A DNA stretch of 64,000 nt from JBOHRN01 sp050732775 (lineage in GTDB: Bacteria > Gemmatimonadota > Gemmatimonadetes > Longimicrobiales > Longimicrobiaceae): assembly GCA_050732775.1 (NCBI GenBank), contig JBOHRN010000037.1:1-64000 (forward strand), given 5' to 3'. The notes under the pieces were generated by a model. The model worked only from the letters and a program-made list of their open reading frames with translations, searched no databases and was not told the DNA's origin. Shown piece by piece: positions 16,793-24,330 of this stretch. Position 1 is the first letter of the stretch. Each line of letters begins with the position of its first letter. The position numbers and the translations under genes were made by a program.

Positions 16793-16816
16793 TAATAGCG
16801 GGAAAGTTCAAAGACA

Positions 16817-16902
16817 GGACGGGTGTCCGAGCGGCTTAAGGAGCACGATTGGAAATCGTGTGGGGCTAAATACCCTCGTGGGTTCGAATCCCACCCCGTC
16901 CG
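16817..16902 (+). tRNA. tRNA-Ser (GGA)
   Basis: Acceptor GGACGGG pairs with CCCGTCC; anticodon GGA; long variable arm. Confidence 0.96.
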
Positions 16903-16920
16903 CTGGAGATTTGATCAAAG

Positions 16921-16994
16921 CGGGACGTGGCTCAGCCCGGTAGAGCGCTCGGTTCGGGTCCGAGAGGTCGGCGGTTCAAATCCGCCCGTCCCGA
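16921..16994 (+). tRNA. tRNA-Pro (CGG)
   Basis: Acceptor CGGGACG pairs with CGTCCCG; anticodon CGG. Confidence 0.96.
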
Positions 16995-16996
16995 TT

Positions 16997-17080
16997 GGAG
17001 GCGTAGTCTAACTGGTAAGGCAGCTGATTCGAAATCAGCCGGGTTAATAGCCCTTGGGGGTTCGAGTCCCTCCGCCTCCG
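16997..17080 (+). tRNA. tRNA-Ser (CGA)
   Basis: Acceptor GGAGGCG pairs with CGCCTCC; anticodon CGA; long variable arm. Last of the array, two bases after tRNA-Pro. Confidence 0.95.
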
Positions 17081-17104
17081 CCTACCTTCGCCGCCCGCGG
17101 CCGC

Positions 17105-17602
17105 CTACCCCCTCTTGGTCTTCCCCTCCCGCTCCTCCCTAAGACGCTCCACCTCATCGCTGGTCCATTCGCGCAGGTGCTCGGTCTCGGCGCGGATCTC
17201 GGGGTGTTCGGAGCGGGCGCACTCTTCGCGGCGGGCGCGGGCGGCGAAGGCCAGCCCCTTGGCCTCTTCGTAGCGGTCGCTGTCTACGTAAGCGTGCAGT
17301 AGCATCTCGTAGACCAGGGGGTGGGGGTAAGTGCGCAGCAATTCGCGCAAACGGGGGATCGCTTGCCGCCGCTCCCCGGCGTCGGTGATGTCGATGGAGA
17401 GGACGGCCTCGGTCACCTGCTGGCGGCGGCGCAGCAGCTCGGCCAAGTCGCCGGGGTAGCTGTCGGCGTTGTACTCGCCCAGGGAGCGTACCCGCTCCTC
17501 GTCCCGGCCCAGGACGGCGTCCATGAGAGAGCTGCCCGGAGGCACGTCGTCTCCCGAGTCGGGCCCCGCGAGCTGTCGTTTGAGCCAGCGCCCAAAACCC
17601 AT
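17105..17602 (-). CDS. Unknown helical protein, last gene of kinase-serine operon
   Basis: 165-residue soluble protein of unknown function. The N-terminus is basic and amphipathic (MGFGRWLKRQLAG). The body has helix pairs (AIPRLRELLRTYPHPLVYEM, then a YVDSDRYEEAKGLAFAARA segment) that could be one or two TPR-like repeats, and the C-terminus is charged. ATG 17602 is chosen because GAGGAGCGG lies directly upstream on the minus strand; longer in-frame starts have no such site. It begins 55 bp after serA and converges on the tRNA array. Confidence 0.75.
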   Translation of the reverse strand: MGFGRWLKRQLAGPDSGDDVPPGSSLMDAVLGRDEERVRSLGEYNADSYPGDLAELLRRRQQVTEAVLSIDITDAGERRQAIPRLRELLRTYPHPLVYEMLLHAYVDSDRYEEAKGLAFAARARREECARSEHPEIRAETEHLREWTSDEVERLREEREGKTKRG

Positions 17603-17657
17603 CCGCTCCTCGCTTTTCGCGGTTTTCAAAAGCCGGCAGCGCAAAGAGCGGACCAGT

Positions 17658-19256
17658 TCAATGCATCATTACCTGCCGCACTTCCAGGACTTCGTCCAGT
17701 TGGCAGAGCCGTTCTAGCTGGCCGGTGCCCAAACGGCCGTCGATGGAGATGGCGGCTAACGCCTCGCCGCCGGCCTGGAGACGGGCCTGGTGGTATTCGG
17801 CGATGTTGACCCCTTCGTCTCCCAGTAGCGTGCCCACCCGGCCGATTACGCCAGGAACGTCCCGGTTGCGCAGGATGAGAAGGGTCCCCTTGGGGGCCAC
17901 GTCAACGTGAAAATCGTTGATTCGGGTGACGCGGAGGTGGGACCCGGCCAGCACGGCGCCGGCCACCCACAAGCTTCGCTCGCCGCTCTTGAGCCGGAGC
18001 TCCACGGTTGGAACCGAGCCGTCTCCGTGTGGTGCCACCCGGGTCCAGGCGGTCTCTATCCCCCGTTCTTCGGCCACGTGGAGGGCGTTGACCAGGTTGA
18101 TGCCGCGCTGGTCCACTACGTTTCGGAGCACCCCTTGGAGGGCGGCGAAGAGCAGGGGGCGGGGCGCGTCCTCGCGCGGGCCGGCGTAGCGGAGCTCCAC
18201 CTGGCCGAGCCCGCCGGGAAGGAGCGCGCGTCCCAGCCGTCCCAGCCGGTCGGATAGTTCCATGAGGGGCCGCAGGTCGCCTGTACCCATGCCCACGGCG
18301 TTGAGGGCGGCGCTGAGGTCGCCGGTCAGGAGGGCGTTCCTCACGGCCGTGCACGCCTCCACGGCCACGCTCTTCTGGGCCTCGGCCGTGGAGGCCCCGA
18401 GGTGGGGAGTTAGGAGGAGGTTGGGAGCCGACCGCAGGGGGTGGCCAGCCGGCAGTGGCTCAACCGCGAACACGTCGAGCGCAGCCCCGGCTATCCGGCC
18501 CGCGCGCAAGGCGTCGGCGAGGGCGTCTTCGTCCACGATACCGCCGCGGGCCAAGTTGAGGACCAAAGAGCCGGGCGGGAGCCGGGAGAGGGCGGCGGCG
18601 TCGATCATCCCCCGTGTCTCTCCGCTGAGCGGGGTGTGCAGGGTGAGTACGTCGGCGCGGGAGAGGGCTTCTTCCAGCCCTTCGGCCCGTTCGACGCCCA
18701 GCTCCGCGAACCGTTCGCCGGTGACGTACGGATCGTAGCCGCTTACCTCCATACCGAAGCTCCGGGCCCGGCGCGCGACCTCGCTCCCGATCCGTCCCAC
18801 CCCTATCACCGCCAGCCGGCGCCCGTGCAGTTCGATCCCCCCCAGCTGGGCGCGCTCCCACCGGCCTTCCGACATGGAGACGGCCGCGGCGTGGATGCGG
18901 CGCGCCAGGGAGATGAGCACGCCGAAGAAGAGCTCGGCCACGGACACCACGTTGCCGCCCGGCGCGTTGATGACCGCCACCCCGAGCTGGGTGGCCCGCT
19001 CCAGGTCGATGTTGTCGATTCCCACGCCCGCCCTCCCGATCACCCGTAGTCGGCCTGCTCTCTCCAGCAGACCAGCCGGTACCTTGGTGGCGCTGCGGCC
19101 CACCAGGGCGTCGTATCCGCCGATCTCGCCCTCGAGTACATCCGGGGTCATGGTGGGGCGTTCCACCACCTCGATCTCGGGGCACTCTCGCAGCAGGGCC
19201 ACCCCCTCGGAGTCTACCGAATCGGTGACCAACACCCGGAAGCGCGGGTCAGGCAA
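17658..19256 (-). CDS. serA: D-3-phosphoglycerate dehydrogenase
   Basis: 532 residues; first step of serine synthesis, oxidising 3-phosphoglycerate to 3-phosphohydroxypyruvate with NAD. The Rossmann motif is VIGVGRIGSEVARRA; catalytic Arg is in NLARGGIVDEDAL, Glu in FAVEP, and His in LTPHLGAS. The C-terminal half contains the intervening ASB-like domain and an ACT domain (LILRNRDVPGVIGRVGTLL), as in long-form SerA, usually involved in serine feedback. Start TTG 19256 overlaps the end of the aminotransferase gene by eight bases. Confidence 0.96.
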   Translation of the reverse strand: MPDPRFRVLVTDSVDSEGVALLRECPEIEVVERPTMTPDVLEGEIGGYDALVGRSATKVPAGLLERAGRLRVIGRAGVGIDNIDLERATQLGVAVINAPGGNVVSVAELFFGVLISLARRIHAAAVSMSEGRWERAQLGGIELHGRRLAVIGVGRIGSEVARRARSFGMEVSGYDPYVTGERFAELGVERAEGLEEALSRADVLTLHTPLSGETRGMIDAAALSRLPPGSLVLNLARGGIVDEDALADALRAGRIAGAALDVFAVEPLPAGHPLRSAPNLLLTPHLGASTAEAQKSVAVEACTAVRNALLTGDLSAALNAVGMGTGDLRPLMELSDRLGRLGRALLPGGLGQVELRYAGPREDAPRPLLFAALQGVLRNVVDQRGINLVNALHVAEERGIETAWTRVAPHGDGSVPTVELRLKSGERSLWVAGAVLAGSHLRVTRINDFHVDVAPKGTLLILRNRDVPGVIGRVGTLLGDEGVNIAEYHQARLQAGGEALAAISIDGRLGTGQLERLCQLDEVLEVRQVMMH

Positions 19257-20370
19257 CGGCCAGAACCTCTTCCATTACAGTGAGCAGCCGCTCGACCCCC
19301 TGTACGGTGTGGTCGCCCATGTGACCCACCCGCACCGTCTGGTCGCCTAGCTGGCCGTATCCCGCGCCCACGGAGAAGCCGCGCTCCTCGAGCCCGCGTA
19401 ACAGCCCGGAGGCGGGCCGGAGCCGACCGGGGAGCTGGATGGCGGTCACGGTGGGAGAGCGGAAACCGTCCGGGGCCAGCGTCTCCAGGCCGAAGCGGGC
19501 CCGCTTCTCGAGTACCCAGCGGTGGCACGCCGAGGCCATGCTCGCGTGGCGGCTCCAGCGCTCTTCGATCCCCTCTTTCTCCATCCGGCGGAGCTGGGCG
19601 GCCAGGGCGAAAATAAGCGAGACCGCCGGGGTAAACGGTGTCTGATGATCTGTCCACTCGTGATGGTAGCGCAGGAGGTCCAGGTACAGCCCCCGGCTGG
19701 GCAGCGAGCGGGCGCGTTCCAGGAGCCGTTTCGACGCCGCGCAGAAAGCGAGCCCGGGTGGCAGGGCGAGCGCCTTCTGGGAGCCGGTGAGGAGAAAGTC
19801 GAGCCCCCACTCGTCGAACTCGACGGGGGCGCCCCCCACGCTGCTCACCCCGTCTACCAGAGTCAGGATCTCGCGTCCGCTTGCCTCAGCGGCGCGGCGG
19901 CAAGCCGCCGCAATACCGGCCACCGGGTTCAAAACCCCGGTGGAGGTCTCGGAGTGGGCCACGGTCACGGCGTCGTACTCTCCGCTGGCCAGCCGCCGCT
20001 CCACCTCGGCGGGGTCGTGGGCTTGGCCCCACGGCACTTCGTACACGCCGGCCTCCTTGCCCGAGAGCTCCACGATCTTGCGGAAACGGTCGCTGAAGGC
20101 GCCGTTCACTAGACAGAGGGCCCGGTGCAGGACGCCGCCCCTGACCCCCATCTCCATCGCCGCCGTGCCCGAGCCGGTGAGCACGTACACGGGCCGTTCG
20201 GTCCGGAACAGGGAGCGCAGCCGGGGGTCGATCTCGGCTATCACCCGCTCCAACGCCGGGTCTCGGTGGCCGGTCATGGGTAGCTGGAGGGCGGCCATCA
20301 CCTCGGGGTGGACTTCGGTGGGTCCCGGCAAAAAGAAGCTTCCGAAGCCGCTCGCGCCTTCCGTGCTCAC
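19249..20370 (-). CDS. Class V aminotransferase (serine-pathway, AGT/phosphoserine type)
   Basis: 373-residue PLP enzyme of the alanine-glyoxylate/serine-pyruvate aminotransferase branch of class V. Visible are LPGPTEVHPEV, GHRDPALERVI, the VDGVSSVGGAPVEFDEWGLD strand with the PLP aspartate, and the Schiff-base lysine in LTGSQKALALPPG. Since it overlaps serA, it most likely supplies phosphoserine transamination, as AGT-type enzymes do in lineages lacking classic SerC; this is inference. Start GTG 20370 overlaps the kinase stop (GTGA). Confidence 0.9.
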   Translation of the reverse strand: MSTEGASGFGSFFLPGPTEVHPEVMAALQLPMTGHRDPALERVIAEIDPRLRSLFRTERPVYVLTGSGTAAMEMGVRGGVLHRALCLVNGAFSDRFRKIVELSGKEAGVYEVPWGQAHDPAEVERRLASGEYDAVTVAHSETSTGVLNPVAGIAAACRRAAEASGREILTLVDGVSSVGGAPVEFDEWGLDFLLTGSQKALALPPGLAFCAASKRLLERARSLPSRGLYLDLLRYHHEWTDHQTPFTPAVSLIFALAAQLRRMEKEGIEERWSRHASMASACHRWVLEKRARFGLETLAPDGFRSPTVTAIQLPGRLRPASGLLRGLEERGFSVGAGYGQLGDQTVRVGHMGDHTVQGVERLLTVMEEVLAVA

Positions 20371-21686
20371 TGCGCCTCCGCGGCCGGAAGCGAGAAGGTG
20401 AACACGGCCCCCTTGCCCTCTTCTGAGCGGACCGTGAGCTCTCCCCCCAGGGTCTTGGAGATGGCCCGCGAGAGCGCCAGCCCCAAGCCCACGCCGCCGA
20501 ACTTGCGGGTGGGGGAGCCGTCCACCTGCCGGAACTCGTCAAAGATCGCCTGCTGGTGCTCGGGAGACACCCCGATGCCGTCGTCCTCTACCTCCCAGCG
20601 CGCCGTCCGGTCCTTTTCCGAGGGGCCGCTAACCCGCAAGGTCACGGTGCCCCCGGGGGCAAATTTGAAGGCGTTGGAGAGGAGGTTGTGGAGCAGGCGC
20701 CTCACCAGGACGAGATCGGCGCGGATAGGGACGGGCTTATCCGGTAGCTCGCTCCGCAAGGTGATCCCCGCGGGAGGGGGGAGAGACTCGGCCGCTTCGC
20801 GGGCCACCTCCACCGCGTCGGCCAGGCGTGGTTCCACCGTCAGTTTGCCGAGCTTGAGGCGGGTCAGGTCTAACAGGTCGTCAATGAGTCCGAGCAGGGC
20901 CGAGGCGGCGAGCTCGATCCGCTCCACGGCGGCGGCCTGCTCCCCCTTCAGCTTGTCGGGGATCCCCTCTCGCAGGAGTTGGGCGTAGCCGAGCACCGCG
21001 GTGAGGGGGGTACGTAGCTCGTGGGAGACGTTGCTCAAAATTTCGTCCTTGAGACGGCGCGCTTCCCTCGCCTCGCGCACCCGTAGCTCCAGCTCCCGGT
21101 TCTGGTCGCGGAGTCGTTCGTTGGCCCGCCCCAGATCCTCGATCAGGTGGGCCTTCTCAGCGGCCGCTGCTAACTGGTCGGCCACTATGCGGAGCAAGCT
21201 GCGGTCGGTCTCGGCCAGCGAGCCCGGTCCGTCGAAGTATAGGGTCAGCGCCCCGGCCGGTTTGCCCCGGAAAGCCAGGGGGAGAGAAATGGAGGAGGAG
21301 AAGCCCAGCTCGCGGGCCGGCTCCCACCACTCCTCCAACTCCGGGTCCGAGAACACGTCGAACACCTCGACCACCCGGTTTCCGGCCACGGCGCTCCCGG
21401 TGGGGCCCTTGCCGGCGCGGACGCGCACCTTGCCCAGGTAAGACGCGTAGCGCTGGGGCCAGTTGCACGCCGCGGCCACCTTGAGGAGCCGCTCGTCTTC
21501 CGGGTCGGTCAGGAAGATGCACCCGAAGGAGGCCCCGAGCATGGGCGCAACTCTTTTTAGGGCAACGCGATAAACCTCTTCGGGGCGGTTCGAGGTCAGA
21601 AAGGCGCGGGCGATTTCGCGCACCGCGCGGAGCTCCTGGAGGGGGGGGCCCGAGCCGGGAGGCGGAGAAGAGGCAGGACGTATCAA
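20367..21686 (-). CDS. Soluble GAF-domain sensor histidine kinase
   Basis: 439 residues with no membrane segment. GAF domain about 21-175 (FGCIFLTDPEDERLLKVAAA and SISLPLAFRGKPAGALTLYF), a coiled-coil linker, HisKA with phospho-acceptor His222 in NVSHELRTPL, and a HATPase_c domain with N-box LLHNLLSNAFKFAP, VEDDGIGVS and GGVGLGLALS. No receiver domain and no neighbouring response regulator. The start is TTG 21686 (minus strand). It overlaps the aminotransferase gene, so the kinase and serine pathway are co-transcribed. The ligand is unknown. Confidence 0.93.
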   Translation of the reverse strand: MIRPASSPPPGSGPPLQELRAVREIARAFLTSNRPEEVYRVALKRVAPMLGASFGCIFLTDPEDERLLKVAAACNWPQRYASYLGKVRVRAGKGPTGSAVAGNRVVEVFDVFSDPELEEWWEPARELGFSSSISLPLAFRGKPAGALTLYFDGPGSLAETDRSLLRIVADQLAAAAEKAHLIEDLGRANERLRDQNRELELRVREAREARRLKDEILSNVSHELRTPLTAVLGYAQLLREGIPDKLKGEQAAAVERIELAASALLGLIDDLLDLTRLKLGKLTVEPRLADAVEVAREAAESLPPPAGITLRSELPDKPVPIRADLVLVRRLLHNLLSNAFKFAPGGTVTLRVSGPSEKDRTARWEVEDDGIGVSPEHQQAIFDEFRQVDGSPTRKFGGVGLGLALSRAISKTLGGELTVRSEEGKGAVFTFSLPAAEAQ

Positions 21687-21697
21687 CGCTCTCGCCC

Positions 21698-21726
21698 TTG
21701 ACGTGGCGGCAAGGATCGCCTACTGT
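21698..21726 (+). promoter_or_regulatory. Sigma-70-like promoter of HU gene
   Basis: TTGACG at 21698-21703, 17-bp spacer, weak -10 TACTGT at 21721-21726. A small GCGGC/GCCGC hairpin follows in the leader. It lies between the divergent kinase operon and the HU gene. Confidence 0.45.
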
Positions 21727-21791
21727 ATGATGGCGCGGCAAAGCCGCGGAATCCGTTCACACTTCTCATCCTTCCAAACAGGAGCCACTCG

Positions 21792-22076
21792 GTGAACAAG
21801 ACAGAACTGATTCAAAACGTGGCCGACAAGAGTAAACTCTCCAAGTCGGACGCGGCGAAGGCGGTGGACGCCCTCTTCTCTCCCAAAGGCGGCGTTATCG
21901 CCCGGGCGCTGAAGAAGGGTGATAAAGTCCAGGTTACCGGTTTCGGCAGCTTCGAAACCCGCAAGCGCGGAGCCCGCCAGGGCCGCAATCCGCGCACCGG
22001 CCAGGCGATTCGCATCGGACCGTCCACTAGCTGCGCCTTCCGCGCGGGCAAGGGACTCAAAGACGCTATATCCTAA
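21792..22076 (+). CDS. hup: HU-family nucleoid protein
   Basis: 94-residue DNA-bending protein of the HU/IHF family. Typical features are MNKTELIQNVADKSKLSKSD at the N-terminus, the GDKVQVTGFGSFETRKRGAR strand, and RQGRNPRTGQAIRI including the intercalating-proline arm (RNPRTG). A few residues (SPKGGVI) are inserted between helices 1 and 2, making it slightly longer than the standard 90. Start GTG 21792 has AGGAG upstream. Monocistronic, with its own promoter and terminator. Confidence 0.95.
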   Translation: MNKTELIQNVADKSKLSKSDAAKAVDALFSPKGGVIARALKKGDKVQVTGFGSFETRKRGARQGRNPRTGQAIRIGPSTSCAFRAGKGLKDAIS

Positions 22077-22101
22077 AGTAGCCGTGCGGGCTTGACTTTC
22101 G

Positions 22102-22134
22102 GGAGCCGCGGTCCTCGCGCCGTGGCTCCTTCTT
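22102..22134 (+). terminator. Terminator after HU
   Basis: GGAGCCGCGG (22102-22111) pairs with CCGTGGCTCC (22120-22129) with one G-T pair, loop of eight, followed by TTCTT. It argues against a translation start at TTG 22092. Confidence 0.65.
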
Positions 22135-22142
22135 GCGCAGCC

Positions 22143-22595
22143 GTGGTCCGCCGCCGCCGCCCGAGGCAGAGGGCCCCTTTGCCCGGCCGGGAAGAGGGCC
22201 CGCCCACGCTGGACCTTCACGGCGAGACCGCCGCCGCGGCCCGACGGCTCGCGGCGAGCTGGCTAGAATCCCGGCGCGAGGAAAGCTCCCGCTTGGTCCG
22301 GGTGGTCACCGGCCGTGGTCTCCACTCGGCGGGCGCGCCTGTGCTGCCCGGCGAGATCGAAGACCTGCTGCACTCCCTCCTGGACCGTACGGTGCTCCGG
22401 TACTGGGCCGAGCCCGGCGGCGGTGCCTTCCAAGTGGAGCTCCTTCCTCTTGCCGCCCCCCGCCCCCGGCGGCCAGCCCCGCCGCGGGGCGACCCCCGGC
22501 TGCGGCGCCGGGCCGAGGAGTCTCTCCGGGAGCTGGGTATCGACCCCACCCCGGAGCTGGTCCTGGCCGAAATGCGCCGGCTCCGGAGCGGGTAA
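22143..22595 (+). CDS. Smr-domain protein
   Basis: About 150 residues containing a small MutS-related (Smr) domain: LDLHGETAAAARRLAASWL, then VRVVTGRGLHSAGAPVL and a C-terminal strand YWAEPGGGAFQV. DLHG and TGRGLHS are the two family motifs; such domains are nucleases acting on branched nucleic acid or mRNA. A basic, Pro/Arg-rich N-terminus and a Pro/Arg linker with a final helix flank it. The start is uncertain: GTG 22143 is chosen because TTG 22092 would lie ahead of the HU terminator; no ribosome-binding site is obvious for either. Confidence 0.8.
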   Translation: MVRRRRPRQRAPLPGREEGPPTLDLHGETAAAARRLAASWLESRREESSRLVRVVTGRGLHSAGAPVLPGEIEDLLHSLLDRTVLRYWAEPGGGAFQVELLPLAAPRPRRPAPPRGDPRLRRRAEESLRELGIDPTPELVLAEMRRLRSG

Positions 22596-22644
22596 CACGC
22601 CGGAGTGTACGGCGGCGCGGCCAACCCCGCAAACCAGCCGTGCT

Positions 22645-24189
22645 TCATCTCCCCCGGCCCCGGGTCGTGGGCCGTCTTCCGGGCGGGCGCTGTTGGCGGT
22701 GGTAGTCGGCGCGCACGCTCCGCCCCCTGAGCGTGGTTCCGTTGAGGGCCTGGATAACCTTTTCGGCGTCGTCGGCGTGGACTTCCACCAGGGTAAAGGT
22801 GTCGCGGATTTCCACCTTGCCAACGTGGCTTCCGGGCAAGTTGGCCTCGCCTGCTATGGCGCCGACCACGTCGCCGGGGCGTAAGCTGTCCCGGTCGCCC
22901 ACGCTCACAAAGAGGCGCGTCCAGCGCTCGGGTGCGGGGGGGGCCGACGGTGGCGCTTGCTCCGTGACGGCGGGCGCTGGGCGGCGGCGCAGGAGGGCCG
23001 CCGCCGCCGCCGCCACCTCGGCGGCGGCGTGCTCTCGTAGGAGCGGTTCCAGCACCAGCAGCTGGGCGGCCAGGTCCTCCTCCTGCAGGGCGCGGGAGAG
23101 CTCGCTCCGGAAGCTGTCGAGGTCATCTTTGCGCTTCTCCCGGGGAGTAGGCACAGAGACTGGCTCAAAGCCGGCCCGGCGCGCGATCTCGCGCAGGTGG
23201 TCGAGCCGGTGCGGCTCGACCAGGACCAGGTTGTCGCCGCCGTGGGGGTGACTGCCGAGAAGGGTGCGCACGTCCGTCGGCACGTCTGCGCTGATGCGGC
23301 CCGAGAAGGCGTTATCCGGCTTTTCACCTTCACCGGCGCTAGCCGCCAGGACCACCACCTGGACCCCCTCCCCGGGCGCCTCTCCCACGGCGAAGCCCCG
23401 CTGTGCCAGGAGCTCGGCCAAGACGGCGGCCCCTTCGTGAGTGCGCGTAAAGACTGCCACGGAGCCGGGGCGTGAGTCCAAGAGGCGGGCCAGCGCGGCG
23501 GTCTTCTCTGCGGCCAGCACCAGCTCGTAGCGGAGGGGTTCGCGTCCCCCCTGGGCGGGCGCTACCCGGGCGGGCTCGGGCGGCCAACGGAGGGCCCGTT
23601 TGACTCGCCGCTCAGCCAGCTCTTCGACTTCTTTGGTCAGAGCGTCGGAAAAGAGCACCCGCTGCGACTCCTTGGGGAGCTGATCGAGGAGTGTCTCGAG
23701 CTCTTCAAATTCACCCAGGGCGTGCATCGCGGAGGCGCCGTGAACCGCCGCTGCCAGCACTCCGTCCAATTTGACTCGGGAAGTTTGCACCCGCGCCAGC
23801 AGCTCCCCCGGGGTGGCGATAAAGGCATCCACCTCGCCAGCCGGGGTGGGCCAGCCGGGACGGGCCGCGGCCACGGAGAGCTCCAACGGCTCGGCGTAGC
23901 GAGCCACCGTGCCAGCGGTTCGGTCCACCGAGTCGGGCGTGGGGGCGAGGATCAGCGCCCGCGGTCCGCCGAGGTCTTCAGCCCGTTCTTCCCCCGCCAG
24001 GCGATCCAGGAAGCCGAGGGAGATAGAAAGCGTGACGCCGGCGCCGGAGCCCGCCCGCGCTACCACGTTCCCCCCCCGGCGGATCACCGGGATCACCCCC
24101 TCCTGGAGCTCGCTGGGGCCTGAAAAGTCGTCCTCCTCCAGGAGCCGGAGCAGCTCGGGGCGAAGGTCGAGGTCGGCGAAGGATTTCAT
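22645..24189 (-). CDS. Catalytically degenerate DEAD-box-like protein with DbpA-type RNA-binding domain
   Basis: 514 residues from ATG 24189 with the two-domain layout of DEAD-box helicases plus a DbpA RNA-binding domain (about 433-505: RLFVSVGDRDSLRPGDVVGA, VEIRDTFTLVEV). The Q-motif glutamine (PSELQ) and TPGEL remain. Walker A reads GSGAGVT (47-53) without the lysine; the DEAD box is replaced by VHGA (149-152); SAT is SDA (181-183); and motif VI HRxGRxxR is missing, with domain 2 shortened. It should not hydrolyse ATP but may bind structured or ribosomal RNA. The reading frame is intact, so it is a likely pseudo-enzyme rather than a decayed gene. Confidence 0.85.
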   Translation of the reverse strand: MKSFADLDLRPELLRLLEEDDFSGPSELQEGVIPVIRRGGNVVARAGSGAGVTLSISLGFLDRLAGEERAEDLGGPRALILAPTPDSVDRTAGTVARYAEPLELSVAAARPGWPTPAGEVDAFIATPGELLARVQTSRVKLDGVLAAAVHGASAMHALGEFEELETLLDQLPKESQRVLFSDALTKEVEELAERRVKRALRWPPEPARVAPAQGGREPLRYELVLAAEKTAALARLLDSRPGSVAVFTRTHEGAAVLAELLAQRGFAVGEAPGEGVQVVVLAASAGEGEKPDNAFSGRISADVPTDVRTLLGSHPHGGDNLVLVEPHRLDHLREIARRAGFEPVSVPTPREKRKDDLDSFRSELSRALQEEDLAAQLLVLEPLLREHAAAEVAAAAAALLRRRPAPAVTEQAPPSAPPAPERWTRLFVSVGDRDSLRPGDVVGAIAGEANLPGSHVGKVEIRDTFTLVEVHADDAEKVIQALNGTTLRGRSVRADYHRQQRPPGRRPTTRGRGR

Positions 24190-24263
24190 CTGTTGTGAGC
24201 AAAGGAAAGCAGAAGCGCCGCGCGCAGAAGGAATATACTCCATCCGGCGTTCCGTGCCAGCGG

Positions 24264-24293
24264 TTGACGCCGGCGCCGGCAGTTTGCTATATA
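24264..24293 (+). promoter_or_regulatory. Sigma-70-like promoter of symporter gene
   Basis: TTGACG at 24264-24269 and TATATA at 24288-24293, 18-bp spacer, 38 bp before the ATG of the alanine symporter. Confidence 0.6.
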
Positions 24294-24330
24294 ACCTCCC
24301 TTTCGCGCCACTGTTACCACGGAAACCGCC

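Noticed and set aside
22092..22142. TTG start of the Smr gene and a TTGACT promoter-like site
   Set aside because: The region holds the HU terminator hairpin, so an earlier start or promoter here is unlikely.
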